Shown here piece after piece: positions 22,118-33,656 of a DNA stretch of 64,000 nt (positions within the stretch are counted from its first letter, which is position 1; the number at the start of each line of letters is the position of its first letter). Under the pieces are notes generated by a model, which saw only the letters and a list, made by a program, of their open reading frames with translations, was not told where the DNA came from and did not search any database. Made by a program: the position numbers and the translations under genes. The stretch lies in NCBI GenBank assembly GCA_020726505.1, contig JAHLEZ010000018.1, positions 186,001 to 250,000 of the forward strand. Direction: 5' to 3'. Source of the DNA: Leptodontidium sp. MPI-SDFR-AT-0119. Its lineage: Eukaryota; Ascomycota; Leotiomycetes; Helotiales; Leptodontidiaceae.

Positions 22118-23959
22118 TTAGAGCGAATTAGACCGTTTAGTCATTGTCTTCAACAGCCATCCATGCAGATTGCCTCCCGCAGTAGATTGAGCGTCGCCTG
22201 TGATCGGGCAGTCATCATCTGAGTCCAAATTGTCTATCCACTCGTGTTCGCGAATAGCCCTCTCCGCGATAGGAAAGCCGTCATCATCGCGCAGCCAAGT
22301 GAAAATGTTCCTAGTCACCATTTCCGAACAATCATCATCCTCGTTGTCGAGCTTGTCGTAAGTAATCGAGATATTGCCGTTTGTCAGCTGCCCATCCTTG
22401 GTGCGGAAGGGAATTCTGGGAAAAGTCGTAGTCGTGCGCTGGCCACTACGACAGCGCCAGGTCAAACCTTCGTATTCGAGGCCGTGACTTGTCTCACATT
22501 GTGCATGTTGACGAACGTCGATGTTGGTGTCTGTTATCGCTGTAGAACCGAACGGAGGGAATGGAAAGAGCGGGGGGGTAGTGTAGTATTGGTCGTGTGA
22601 CAAGTACATCAGTCGACATTCGTCAGCACGGGAAAGTTCTTTTGTCCCAGGGGCCAGTGTTGACACAGGCTCTTGTATAAAAGACATAAGCGTTCCGGTC
22701 CATGCTGCCACATGAAGGTCGATTTTCCACCAGGCCTGACGAGCCTCTTGCAAGGAACGTGTCTTTGCTCCGATGATGAAAGCACCAAGCCAGAGAAATC
22801 CCAGGCTAGGATCCCGCTTCATCAAGACACGAAGTAGGATATGCTGGTCCTGCATGATGATGTCTGAGTCGAGAAATGCGAAGGTCCCTTGCAACCATGC
22901 CCCGCAGATATTACATGCCACACCAGGGTCAAAGAAGATGCTGGATAGAAGTGCTTTGGTTCCCACTGCGTTGCAGCTTAGAGTGAGGAACTTGTCCAGT
23001 TGATTCAGATTCTTGCTCCATGCCGGAGTTTTGCAGGTCGTCTCCCTATTGAGTCGTACTTTACGGCGAACTCGAGGGGTCGGTAACTGAACCCTTCTGT
23101 TATCGAATCTAGCCACAGGGAGAAGTAATGTCGCAGCTAAAGCGGCATGGCTCTGCTCAGCCACGTTGTGGAATTCGCAGTAGTTAGAAAGATAGCGTAA
23201 GGCGGTGGTGAATGATGCCGCACGATACTGGGTTAAAAGGGGGCGAAGTTTTGTGCCGCGTGAAAGAGTAAAGTGTTGTTCTGATACAAGCTTCGTAGAC
23301 CAAGGTGAGTGGAGGATGGGACCTTTATCGCTTGGAATAGATGCATTCCAACCCCCTTCCAGGGCGAGGACCGCTGCCCACCACCGAGCGGCATCATCAT
23401 CAATATCGCCCAAATCTACAATTGCTGTAGTGGAACCAGTCGGGGCCCTTTCAAGTGGGATATTTTTGTCATCCCATTCGGCCTCGAAACTGCTGTATTC
23501 AGGCCCAGACGCCCCGGGAATAATCTCGGCCCATCGTGCAGAAAGTATGTAGGTCCAGGCAAGTATGAGCAAAGTAATATGGTCATCATCCTCACTTCGC
23601 GGGAACACGAATGTAGATTGTTGCGGATCCGAGATAGTGAGAATGGTAGGCCGATCTGACGCGATTGGGATAAAGAATTCTTGATCAAAGGACGGTAAAT
23701 CACAAGGTTCCTGCGCGGTTCTCCATGTAGATATCCCAACCGCAATGACAGTATTCGAAAATGACGCGTCTACCGCAAGATTTTCTGGGAAAGAAGGGTG
23801 GTCGGGAAATGCATTCTCAAGTTGAAATAGACAATCCCACAAAGGAAGATGGTTTTTGGTATCTGCAACTGTCATCTCGTAAAGACTAAACCAAGTACAA
23901 TAACCTCTCTCGTACATAGCCTTAAACGCCTGCTCATTTGGACAGACGGCATCCTCCAT
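22118..23959 (-). CDS. fungal-specific conserved protein, 613 aa, single exon
   Basis: This long intronless frame matches a family common in Pezizomycotina, often carrying misleading immunoglobulin-derived names in databases. Recognisable blocks are LTLSCNAVGTKALLSSIFF, CNICGAWLQGTFAFLDS, DPSLGFLWLGAFIIGA and IDLHVAAWTGTLMSFIQEP in the middle, preceded by an N-terminal half that includes ITLLILAWTYILSARWAEI. No enzymatic motif is visible. The C-terminus is acidic. No signal peptide; the hydrophobic stretches are short. Length and single-exon structure fit the family, and the first ATG (23,957-23,959) gives a sensible N-terminus. Molecular role unknown. Confidence 0.8.
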   Translation of the reverse strand: MEDAVCPNEQAFKAMYERGYCTWFSLYEMTVADTKNHLPLWDCLFQLENAFPDHPSFPENLAVDASFSNTVIAVGISTWRTAQEPCDLPSFDQEFFIPIASDRPTILTISDPQQSTFVFPRSEDDDHITLLILAWTYILSARWAEIIPGASGPEYSSFEAEWDDKNIPLERAPTGSTTAIVDLGDIDDDAARWWAAVLALEGGWNASIPSDKGPILHSPWSTKLVSEQHFTLSRGTKLRPLLTQYRAASFTTALRYLSNYCEFHNVAEQSHAALAATLLLPVARFDNRRVQLPTPRVRRKVRLNRETTCKTPAWSKNLNQLDKFLTLSCNAVGTKALLSSIFFDPGVACNICGAWLQGTFAFLDSDIIMQDQHILLRVLMKRDPSLGFLWLGAFIIGAKTRSLQEARQAWWKIDLHVAAWTGTLMSFIQEPVSTLAPGTKELSRADECRLMYLSHDQYYTTPPLFPFPPFGSTAITDTNIDVRQHAQCETSHGLEYEGLTWRCRSGQRTTTTFPRIPFRTKDGQLTNGNISITYDKLDNEDDDCSEMVTRNIFTWLRDDDGFPIAERAIREHEWIDNLDSDDDCPITGDAQSTAGGNLHGWLLKTMTKRSNSL

Positions 23960-24314
23960 GGCGTTAAAAGCAATGCTGCGACTCGAAAACAGCGACTCAT
24001 GTCTATGTCAATGTCGAGAGGTGTAGGTGTACGTATTTCAATTGCCGAGAAAAGCTCACGACAACAAAGCCCGTGCTCGCGCTAGGTTGGTTACTTTAGC
24101 GCCAGGCGCATTTTCAACGGCGACTCAACGCCCTCGTACAGACGTACTGTAACGCGTTCCGATCGCCAATGCTTCGGCTTCGCCTCCTCCCCCACTATAC
24201 TCGTTGCTGGACTCAGAGTGCGAGAATAATCTCAACCTTTATCTCTAGCTCCGGGCGTGAATATGTTCGTGGCGCTGTACTGAAGCCAAACACAAAGCGC
24301 CCTAAACTCAGTTT
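23960..24314. other. intergenic spacer
   Basis: Divergent spacer between the 613-aa gene (minus) and the kinase-like pseudogene (plus). I see no gene or clear regulatory motif. Confidence 0.4.
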
Positions 24315-25331
24315 ATGCGTTGCATAGTTCGTAAGTCATCGTCTTCGTCCAACGAATTATGGCTTACTACGCTTCAGCTGCGAGAATCAGCCTTTTGTGC
24401 TGAAAGCACCTCTGCAACAATATTTCAATTGTTACAGAAGCTCAAGTATGAATTTGAAAGCACCCGCTTTCGACATCACATCGATGCCAACGACGATGAG
24501 ATGGTCCTTGTTCACGAATGGTATAAAGATGATTTACTTCAGTTGATCACAAAGCATCCAAATATTACATTTACCTCCCGGAAATGGATGCCATGAGAAA
24601 TTGGGGAAGCATTGAAAGACATGCACGCCAAAAATGCGTAGACATCGGTACGAACCAACTCGCGAGGCTGAACTTTACAACTAATCGATATCTCAGATGT
24701 GAAGCCCAACAACGTCTTCGTAAACTGGAGGCTGGACGGGCAGGGCCTAGTCGCAATTGAAAATGTAGCGTTGGGTGATCTAGACTGGGCCTTACAACTG
24801 AAAGATAACAGGCCGCTTCGAATCCGAAACAAAGGAAGAATAGGGAATGTTATGTGGAGTAGCCCGGAGCAACTCACAGGGCAAGGAATCGCCAAACCTT
24901 CAGACGTCTTTGCGTTTGGCCTCATAGTAAGTACACAAAAATGTTTCTAAAACAGATCCCTACTGAATCCTACCTAGTGTATCTTTGTGATAACAAAGCA
25001 AGAAATGTTCCATCTAAACTTCGAGGAGATCGACAACAATGCAGGATCTCATGCTGAAGCATTAATGGCACTCCTAGCTGCATACTTTGGGCCTTTCCCA
25101 CGGGGGCTTCTAACGCACATTAACGACGAAGTTTGGATTGCGACCATGGAAGAGTATTCGAAAGCGTGCGAGGTGATGGGTCAGGAGGCGCGCTTTAGGA
25201 ATTGGCCACAGACGGATTTTCCAGATCTCGACGTTTGTACGAAAGCATTCATTTCTAGGATGACGGAGCATGACCCAGCGAAGAGAGCAACTATGGAAGA
25301 ACTTATGGCAGATCCCTGGTGGAGCAAGTAG
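24315..25331 (+). pseudogene. protein-kinase-like gene, disrupted
   Basis: Segments match a fungal kinase-like family: EMVLVHEWYKDDLLQLI, then IGEALKDMHAKN, DVKPNNVFVNW (the catalytic-loop region, HxDxKPxN), VALGDLDWAL (activation segment, DLD in place of DFG), GNVMWSSPEQLTG, KPSDVFAFGLI and TEHDPAKRATMEELMADPWW. The 3' intron (24,928-24,978, donor gtaagt) splices in phase. Upstream, a TGA at 24,594-24,596 interrupts the frame, and another shift lies near 24,637-24,641, just before an intron ending at 24,698. The glycine-rich ATP loop is not seen. I infer a pseudogene; the catalytic His of HxD is also not visible at the damaged site. Confidence 0.65.
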
Positions 25332-27054
25332 GGCTATGGAGGCTCGACGAACACAGTTGGGTCAAGAAAACCCAAATATCAAGTTTGTATTTTACTGCAA
25401 TTGAAACCCGAGTTTAGAAGCTTTGAACCAACATCAGCAAAGCTGAAATCAAACGCAGTTCAATAATAACCTTTCAGCTTAATTCACCGAGACACCGAGC
25501 TCTCCAATATTAGGGTCGTCACAAGGAAAGAGTTAAAACTGGATATACCTTCGACTACGGACAATCCATTGTGGGTGCATCATGGAACAATCAACAAGGC
25601 GCTGCTGGCACGCGAGACTATCAATCCTTAGGAATGTACCTGGAAACCCAGGTGGACGGTTCCGTTGTCGATTTGGGGGCTTGCAGTACTGTTCCCATTA
25701 AATCTTTTGTACCTCAAACAAAAACTTGGTCAAACCGCCACCAGGAGAGATTACATATCGAGAATTCTGTTCCACGAATGCTTGAGATGAATGCCAGCTC
25801 GCCACAACACCTGGTTGAAAATATATTTCTCTGCTATCTCGACCTCCCTACCTCTAGGAAAGGAGACATCGCCGTATATTATTGAATCCGAAGCAAAGCG
25901 TAGAAAGGAATGTTCCGGCCTAGCCTGAACTCAATCCGTCCATTACTACCTTTTCCCTGGATGAAACCTAGGGAAGTGCGCCATTGGTGTTTCTTCCCAC
26001 TAATCTCTTCAGGGTTTCCACGCAAAATATCTCAGTCATCTGTGTGGGGATCTTTACACCATGAGTTGTTTTGGAGATTGTTTTGGAGACTCTCATACTT
26101 TTTAACCGTTGTCGAACCCACTCTCCCCTTGGCATGGACTTCCGTCTTCCCCAAAATCGCCTGAACAGCTTCTCGGATTTTACAGATTAGAGAAATTCGA
26201 CGGGGGGCTTTGCTTCAAGGAGAGCATATAAGCTGGCGGAAAGTACCATCTTGTGTTTGATGGCAATATTATCTTCAACAAGAACCGAAATTCCCTGGAG
26301 TAGGCTGTTATATGTTGCCAGACAGTCAGTATCGTCCCCGACCTGACTAAAGAGGCAGCCTGCTTACCTCTTACTTTCTGGATGTGAACGCTCCTCGGGT
26401 CTTGGGGATTGAGTTGCAAGACGGCTTTACACTCGGAATCCTCCCTGATTCCCCGCTGGACATGCCTTGGCTGAGTCTACTGATGGATATGAAATGACTA
26501 GACATGAGGTCTTCAGCGAACATATCAATGTTGAGATGTAGGAGGGACGAAGGTTCGCAGGAATCTAAGTTGGGCTGCCTTCCCAGGAAGGGAGTGCGTA
26601 ACATAATGGATGTGTCCACAGTCGGTCAATGGGGAATCCGAGTTGCGAATCTACGTTTCAAGCCTGCCTACCTGTCGCATAGGTGGATTAAAAAGGGTTG
26701 AGCTTTATGGTCTTCAGAACACGAAAGAAAACCCAGATATGCAAGGAAGAATTCTTCATTCATTCATCATAATACGCCTGCGATGGAAAACGCAAAATGC
26801 TCCTTCCGGGTATCATATGCCAAAGAATCCTCCAGAATACCGCTTAACGCCAAAACACCATCGATCTACCGCCCAATGACACCCATTTTGCCCATACCCT
26901 CTTGCCCATGCCCATAAGGTTTCGCCCAGAACCAACGGTCGGTAGTAGTCAAATGTGGTAGAGAGAGGCGAGCCTACGGTCAACGATATTAGCAGTGTTC
27001 CTTGGAATAGACACTTGATGCGTACCGAAATCGAGTAAGTTCTTAGCGATGGGT
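25332..27054. other. gene-poor region with anonymous ORFs
   Basis: Normal composition but no recognisable gene. The best frame is 25,571-25,885 (+), starting MGASWNNQQGAAGTRDYQSL, 104 residues, with no domain I know. Overlapping short ORFs at 25,910-26,164, 26,180-26,619 and 26,610-26,879 look like chance. This may be decayed gene sequence. Confidence 0.3.
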
Positions 27055-27459
27055 TCAGTCGAACACATCAGCCAGACCCCGGAGCGCACCAGCCAAGGCA
27101 CGACCTCCTACTTGTTGATTCGCCTGACCGCCCGCATGTTGTTGAATGTGAGGAGCGAAATATCGACGTTCGATTTGGCGATCAAGACGTTCGTTTTGGC
27201 GATCATCAAGTCCCTGCTGAACAAGCCGAGCAACTTGTTGAGCCAGCTCAGCATTGTGTTGAACCAACTGAGCATTTTGTTGAGCAAGCTGAGCATTTTG
27301 CTGAGCAAGCTGAGCATTTTGTTGTTCGAGAACCCGAATCATGGCAGCCCCATGTTCGCGCTCTGCTAGTACTGCTCGACTTTCAGGCATTTCTTCGTAA
27401 TCGTCCTCGTCGTCGAGGTTGTTTGCTGCGAGCCGAGAAACTTGGAGATGATTAGCCAT
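27055..27459 (-). CDS. heptad-repeat coiled-coil protein, 134 aa
   Basis: The frame starts MANHLQVSRLAANNL, has an acidic patch (DDEDDYEEMPES), then about five tandem copies of the heptad QQNAQLA (residues about 45-80), each encoded by a near-identical 21-bp DNA unit at about 27,235-27,325. The pattern predicts a parallel coiled coil with Leu/Asn core positions. The tail is basic then Gly/Ala-rich. There is no signal peptide. It lies alone between gene-poor DNA and the transposon nest, and may be a small oligomerising protein. Function unknown. Confidence 0.45.
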   Translation of the reverse strand: MANHLQVSRLAANNLDDEDDYEEMPESRAVLAEREHGAAMIRVLEQQNAQLAQQNAQLAQQNAQLVQHNAELAQQVARLVQQGLDDRQNERLDRQIERRYFAPHIQQHAGGQANQQVGGRALAGALRGLADVFD

Positions 27460-28349
27460 GATCGAACCGACTTGTCGTGTCGTGGGGGTTGTTGTTTGTT
27501 GGCTTGGTGGGTGTGGTTGAAAGTGGACAAGAGATGGGCTGTCAACGTACCTTTTGATGTCGGGGATGGATCAAGTAAGTTGCAGACAGTGATCATGTGA
27601 CCTCAGGTGACGACTCTAGAGTTTTTCAATGCCCTTAAATATCCAGTCTTTCCCATTTTTTATTTCTAGCTTAGCGCGCTAAAATGCGGTACAATGCGGC
27701 TTTCTACCTTCGCTTAATTAAGGCCTTAGACTCCCTTCTTCCTAGCCTTTACTTGCTATCAGGTGCAGTTGAAAATGGCCGATCGAGGCACGTGCAGAGC
27801 ACCAAAATCAGCTTGCGCAAAACACTACTTCTCAACGAAGGAACAATTAAATGTAGCAAACTCCTCGCAGTCACTTCAAAAAGAGTAGACCTACATTTTT
27901 ATCACAAGAAAATATAGTGTTGTCTTTGTAGTTCTGGTTATTATCACGAATTTGCTATAGGGTAGCACTTCGCCAATATCGGCTAGACTTGGTCACGGGC
28001 GAATCTATTCCACCAAGCCTTCTCGCAAGTTCTCTGACCCAAGGACCAACAACCCATCAGCAGCCTTAGATACAAGGAATTTTACTACTTTGAGTAAACT
28101 TCCCTTTGTTCTTGATGGAGTAGTTATGCCTGCCACGAAGTACATACTATCCCCCTCTGAGAATAGTGTCAACTTTAATGGGTCGGGGACAAGAACGGCT
28201 TACATGTATTGGCTACGCACCCTAGGTCGTCGTTAAGCACGAGCCAAAATCAGGTCCGTTGTAAAGGCAATTGAAGGTTCGAGAGGCCAGAAAGGGCTTG
28301 AAGCAGCTCTTTGTAACGTTCCTGGTTCTGACTGGTACGCGGCGTACAG
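27460..28349. other. spacer up to the transposon nest
   Basis: Mixed composition with no recognised gene. An ORF at 28,233-28,475 (-) runs from LTR A into flanking DNA; its C-terminal part (LYAAYQSEPGTLQRAAS) is flanking sequence and could be remnant coding DNA, but the frame has a stop on the other side of the insertion point. Confidence 0.4.
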
Positions 28350-28638
28350 TGTTACGACCTTAGCCTGAATGGCCTTAGCCAGTTGACGGGCAGTCGACTG
28401 CGCTAAGCCCAATTGGGAGACTAAGTAGCGAGCATGCGACATATTGATGTAGCGCTCGACTACGCTAGGCCTCATCAGGAGGGGTTAAGAGAGCCCCCCG
28501 TGTATTTATACGAGAGCTCTCTCTTACAGAGAGCTCTCCTTTCTTCCTTATCTTTTCTTCTTGATTCTGAGCGTAGCTTTAGGCCCAAATACAAAGCTTG
28601 AGTCTACTCGCCGTACCAACCTATTGCCAGCCGTAACA
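28350..28638. repeat. solo LTR A, TSD TACAG
   Basis: A 289-bp unit starting TGTTACGACC and ending CCAGCCGTAACA, with an internal TATTTATA box-like stretch. The 5-bp target duplication TACAG lies at 28,345-28,349 and, beyond the nested material, at 43,992-43,996. There is no internal region, so it is a solo LTR. It is the outermost layer of the nest. Confidence 0.85.
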
Positions 28639-28920
28639 TATGTTACGACCTACGATGCGCCTCGTATTCTAACCGACACGGGCTCGTAGCATCGCTGGCT
28701 ATGCGACGGCGCTAGGCCTAATAGGGAAGACTAAGTGGTGAGCCTGCGACATGTTAATGCGAATGGCACTCGACTACGCTAAGCCTCATTAAGAGGGTCC
28801 TTCATGTATTTATACTCGAGCCCTCCTTTACGGGGAGCTCTCCTTTCCTCCTTGTCTTTTCTTCTCGATTCTGAGCGTAGCTTTAGGTCCAAATACAAAG
28901 CTAGAGTCTACTCGCCGTAT

Positions 28921-29167
28921 TGTGACGCTTGCCCTAGAAAGACGGCAGTCACGTGTAACTGACGCCTCACATATCAACACAGGACATATGACGATACCAA
29001 GCATCAACTTAGAATCTACAACTACAGAGGAAAGAAGGTAAGGAAAGAATAAGTCTATATACAAGAGGTTAGTATACCTAGCACTATAGTAATCTCGGTA
29101 CGTCCCGATCAGGCAGTACTAAGTGGAGCCGGTGGAAATGAGGCTCTAGATAGCGACAATCGTCACA
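28921..29167 (-). repeat. Gypsy 3' LTR
   Basis: 247 bp, TGTGACGCTTGCC to AATCGTCACA. It retains CA/TG at some of the sites that are TA in the right copy, and vice versa. Confidence 0.92.
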
Positions 29168-32100
29168 CTACCCCCCCCTCCGGAAAAAGCTCGTCCTCGA
29201 GCGTTAATCCATCTCCTTGTTACTATCGAGGTCGTCGTAGTCGTCAATACTATCTTCTTATACTTTAATCTATTCAGGTAGCTTAACAGGGGGTCCTACT
29301 TACTCGGGGTAACTAAGGTAGAAATCCCTGACTTTGTGCGGAGCGTACTTAAGGTTAGAGGTATCGTACTAGTCTAAGTCAACGTCTTAATTGAGCTAAG
29401 TGACACGGTAAAATAGAGTCTTGCCCTTCTTACGGCAAGTAAGCACTTCTTTTAGTTCCCACTCGTCGTCACTTGTAATATTAATCGGCGGGGGAGCATC
29501 TTGTACTTGGCCTAGTAAGGGATCGTTAGGGTCCCGGCGAAACTTACTAGCCGGAAAGACGTTATAGACCTTTATACTCGCTAGTAACTCTAGGCGGTAT
29601 GAGTGTCTTACCTTCTCGAGTACCCTAAATGGTCTATTAGTTAGTATATCTAACTTCTTAGAGGGACAGAGTGTCTTAAAGTAGCGTATATTGAGCTAGA
29701 CTAGGCTGTCTTTATTAAAGTCGATATCGCGGCGAGAGGCGTTATAAGACCTAGCTATTTTAACTTAGGCCACAGTGAGGTTCGACTAAGCTATGTCCTA
29801 TACTTTCTTATGGCGTTAAGTATAGTTAATAGCTTATTAAGTGTTTAACTTATTAGCGGGGGTAACTGAGTTTAGTAAGTCAATTTTCCAGTCCTAATCC
29901 GTGCGTAGTACGTATTTATAGACTACCTTAAATAGAAAGAGTCCCCTTAGAGAATCGTATAGGAGGGACATCTAAGCGTAGTTTATAATAAGGAGGTACT
30001 TTAACTAATCGTTTTAGTAGTACGTAACAAAAGGTCAGAATCGTTTTTATAAGTATTAGTTGTATACTTTAGTCTAGCTATCTGTCTATAAGTAGTCAGC
30101 CGCGGACAGTTGTCTCTTAGTTCCGAGGATCTTACTAAGGGCGGTCCAAAACCTAAATATAAACTAAGGACCTCTATTAGAAGTAATAGTCAAGGGAGCG
30201 CTAAAGTAACGATATATATAGTATATATATATAATAGCTAGCTTTTAAGCATCTATCGTCTTTTAGTAAAGGATACTAATAGCTTATTTACTGAATCTAT
30301 TAATAAAGACGAGGACGTTGTCGAATCTATACTTATCTTTAGTAAAGGAGTAGTAGTTTATAATAATATATTCTTATAGTCTAAATAAAACAGGAAGAAG
30401 ATAAAGGAATCTAGGCTTTTTATCCCGGGGAACTTGAATTCGTTAGTATATATAATAGTTATAGTAATACTATTAAATTATAAACGTGATTTTATGTTAT
30501 TAATACTAAGAAGAGAGTATTTAGATCGTCTTCTTAGTACCGGGGTACACTGTAATGACTTAATTATAGACCTCTCGTATAAGGAGGGTTCGGAGGTAAT
30601 CGACATCGGGGACTAAGAGGCGGCCGTCGTGGAGTAAGAGGTTACTTATTAGGCTGAGTTTACTTAGAGAACTTAATACAGCTTACTTACGCAAAGCCTA
30701 TAAGGAAGGAGTAATGCGATTAACTTCTAGGATTTACTATACGACGGAGAATATTAGTGTAAGGGCAGCGAGCTTAACGTCGGCTACTAGCGCGTTAGCG
30801 TCGTTAAGCGGCTGTAACTTTATAGACAGTAAATTAAAGTTAATTTAGTCTTAGCGTAAGAGTTATTAAAGGCGTTAAGTCTTCTTCGCAGAGTTTTGTT
30901 AATTTAACTCGTCTAGCTTACGGGAAAGTGCGTCTACTAGGGGGTTATAGATTCTAGGGCGGTACGTGATTATGAAGTTATAGTCCGCTAAAAGCTTTAC
31001 TTATCGTGTTTGTTTAGTATTTAATTGCTTAAAGGTCATAAAGTATTCTAAGGCCTTGTAGTCTATTATAACACAGACTTAGTAAGGGGCTCCTACTAAT
31101 TCAGCACGCTAGTGCCCAAAGGATCTAATAATAGTTAGTATCTCTTTGTCGTGTATTACGTAGTTAAGCTTAGTAAGTAACATAGTCTTTAAAAAGAAAG
31201 TAACAGGGAACTAGTCGTCGCCGTGTTACTAAGAAAGGACTCCGGCTATAACACTATTACTAATATCCGTCTCTAAGAGGCAGGGTAAATCCTATCAGTA
31301 GTGTCTTAAGAGAGGTACGGACGTAAGAGTGTGTTTTAAGAGGTTAAAGGCGTCTTTACACTTTATAATAAAGCGGAAGGGAACGTTATTCTTAGTTAGT
31401 TAAATAAGAGGTTTTATTATAATGCCGTAGTCGTAGATAAATCTCTAGTAAAAGTTACAAAAACTAAGGAAGGACTATACACCTTTAATAGAGCTAAGGT
31501 AAGTCTACTCACGAACGACAGAGACCTTCTTAGGATTAACTTTTAAGCTAGAAGTTAATATAATAAATCTTAAGTACTTAGTTTATATTATTCTAAACTC
31601 ACACTTCTTTAGGTTAACTTATAGCCTAACGTCGTTAAGGCGTTAAAGCACTCTTCTAACGTAGAGCTAATATTACAAGGGGTCCTTAGAGTATATAAGA
31701 ATGTCGTTTAAGTACGCTATATAGAAATTATTAAAGTAATCGAAGAGAATATTATTTATATAGCGCTAGTAAGTGACAGGGCTATTAGTTAGGCTAAATA
31801 GAAGAACTTTGCACTTATATACGCCGTATCTCGTGCGGAAAGTAATATACTCCTTTAATACTAAGTCCATTCGGATTCAATGAAAGGCTTAACAAATGTC
31901 TAATTTAGTGAAGATGCAAGTATTAACTATATAAGCTAGGGTCTTATTAATTAGAGGTAGGGGGTATCAGTCCTTCCGAGTGAGGGAATTTAGCACTCAG
32001 AAATTAATATATAACTACAGGGAGCCATTCGGCTTCTTAATAAAGAGAATAAGGGCAGCGAATAGTACCTGAGACAGCTTAATAAATCCTTTGTCTAAAT

Positions 32101-33221
32101 TATCCGTGATATATTCTTTAATAGCCTTAAGTTCTTTAGTCGACATCTTGTATAATAGTGAATACTTAAGTACTTTCTCACCCTCTCCTTCTAGCTTGAT
32201 TTTATAATCGTACGAGTGATAAGGGGGGAGAATATTACTTTCTACTTTAGAAAATACGTGAGTTTAATCAGCGTACTTTAAGGGAATTATTAATTTAGCG
32301 TCTAGCTCTTAAATAGAGAGTATAAACTATATAACTAACTAGCGACGGTGAGTAAGTTCGATAGTTAGGGCTAATATAGTAACGGCTTTCTCTCGCTCTT
32401 AGCTTCTTTAATTAATTAGAGTATTAATCTCTTAAAGAGTCACTACGAATATCTCATTTCTAAACTTCTGTTTAATTAATATATAAAACGCCGCTGCACT
32501 AATCAAGAAGATCTCAACGATTAGACGTCGACGAGCTTTCCTACGTCGCTTTGTAATTAATAACTTATCTCGTGGTTAAGGAGAAGAAGTTAGGGAAGAA
32601 AGAGCTTTTATAATCGAGTCGTATACAAGAGAGAGTTATATTTACATATTTTAAAGTGAATTAGCGTAGTCCTTGGCATGTGTTTTACGCGTAAAAGGAG
32701 CGAATTAGGGGGAGTTAGTCTAGTCTTAGGGGTATAAAAGCTTAGCGGTTCTACTTTCTGGCTTAGTAACTTCCATTTAGACTAGTTTAGTTGGGATATA
32801 TATGTAGTCTAGTCGTAAGAGCGGTTATATATGTTGACTAGGCTAGTTATTTAATATACTTCCTAGCTGAGGTAGGGAACCGTTAGTAGCGGAGTACGCG
32901 CGCTCTTTAGGCTTTATTACATATCGTACTTATTAATACACGAGCTCTATAGTATATAGAGGATTAATAATAGAGGTAGGTTCGACAGTAGTACTAGTAT
33001 CAGGGATTAGCTAGGGGCGATACTATACACCTAAAAGGCGCGGACTTAAGTATTTCTAACTCTCAGAGATTAATATAAAATTTATTATTAACGTAACTTC
33101 TCTAATTAAAATAGCGGCGCGACTACTTTTAGAGGCTACTATATGTTTTAAAACGAAGTATCTATTAGAAAGTATAATAAGAGAAGAAAGTAAGGAATAC
33201 GTAGGGGGTTTTATACTTAAA
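29168..33221 (-). pseudogene. decayed Gypsy pol (RT, RNase H, integrase)
   Basis: Through the stops, the minus strand reads as Gypsy Pol. At 31,680-31,870 is the RT core (LFSLTNSPVTY; IAYLNDILIYSKD, where the family has YLDDILIYS). At 30,900-31,180 is RNase H (DKEILTIIRSFGHW, VIIDYKALEYFMT, PLVDALSRK). The Pol C-terminus LEDELFPEGGVV abuts the LTR. The 29,700-30,700 part should be the integrase but is too eroded to call. The D-to-N change in the RT site and the many TAG/TAA codons are RIP-type. The rest of pol and gag lie beyond the Copia insertion. Confidence 0.8.
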
Positions 33222-33226
33222 ATAAG

Positions 33227-33501
33227 TGTTGGTATCTAACCAAGGTCCGATACCTGATATCAGGGTGACAAAGAATATAACAAGTGAAGTTTGATCAAGT
33301 ATATTCCGTGTGTCCCTTTCGTACGAAAGGGAAAGCTACCTTAAATACATCAAGTACTAAACCCCGTAGCTCGTATAAGCATTACTCGTACGAAACCAGG
33401 AGGCAAGGTATGAAACCAAGCTTCATCTCGGCCAGGAGAGACGACTATCTTTGGAAGCTGTCAGAGTAAGAGAATGCCCCTCAGCTAAGGCTATCCCAAC
33501 A
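33227..33501 (-). repeat. Copia 3' LTR
   Basis: 275 bp. It contains CGTACG at 33,320 and 33,387 and a 61-codon ORF with no family resemblance that is present in both LTRs. It lies upstream of the plus-strand accessory gene, so it could supply an antisense promoter. Confidence 0.95.
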
Positions 33502-33656
33502 CTGGCAACTCTTCTTTTGTCAGAAGAAAAACTCTCCTACCTTCCTTCTTTCTCCTCTGTACGAAGTGCGCGCAACCTAGCGCATTATCCCCAGCTCCTC
33601 TTCTTCCTTCGTACGAAGCACGTGCTCCATGTGACTTCGGCTCGCTATGTTGAATA

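Noticed and set aside
27049..27369. plus-strand ORF rich in LLSKLSIL repeats
   Set aside because: It is the complementary shadow of the QQNAQLA repeat gene.
28233..28475. 80-codon minus-strand ORF
   Set aside because: Starts inside solo LTR A and runs into flanking DNA, so its composite frame did not exist before the insertion.
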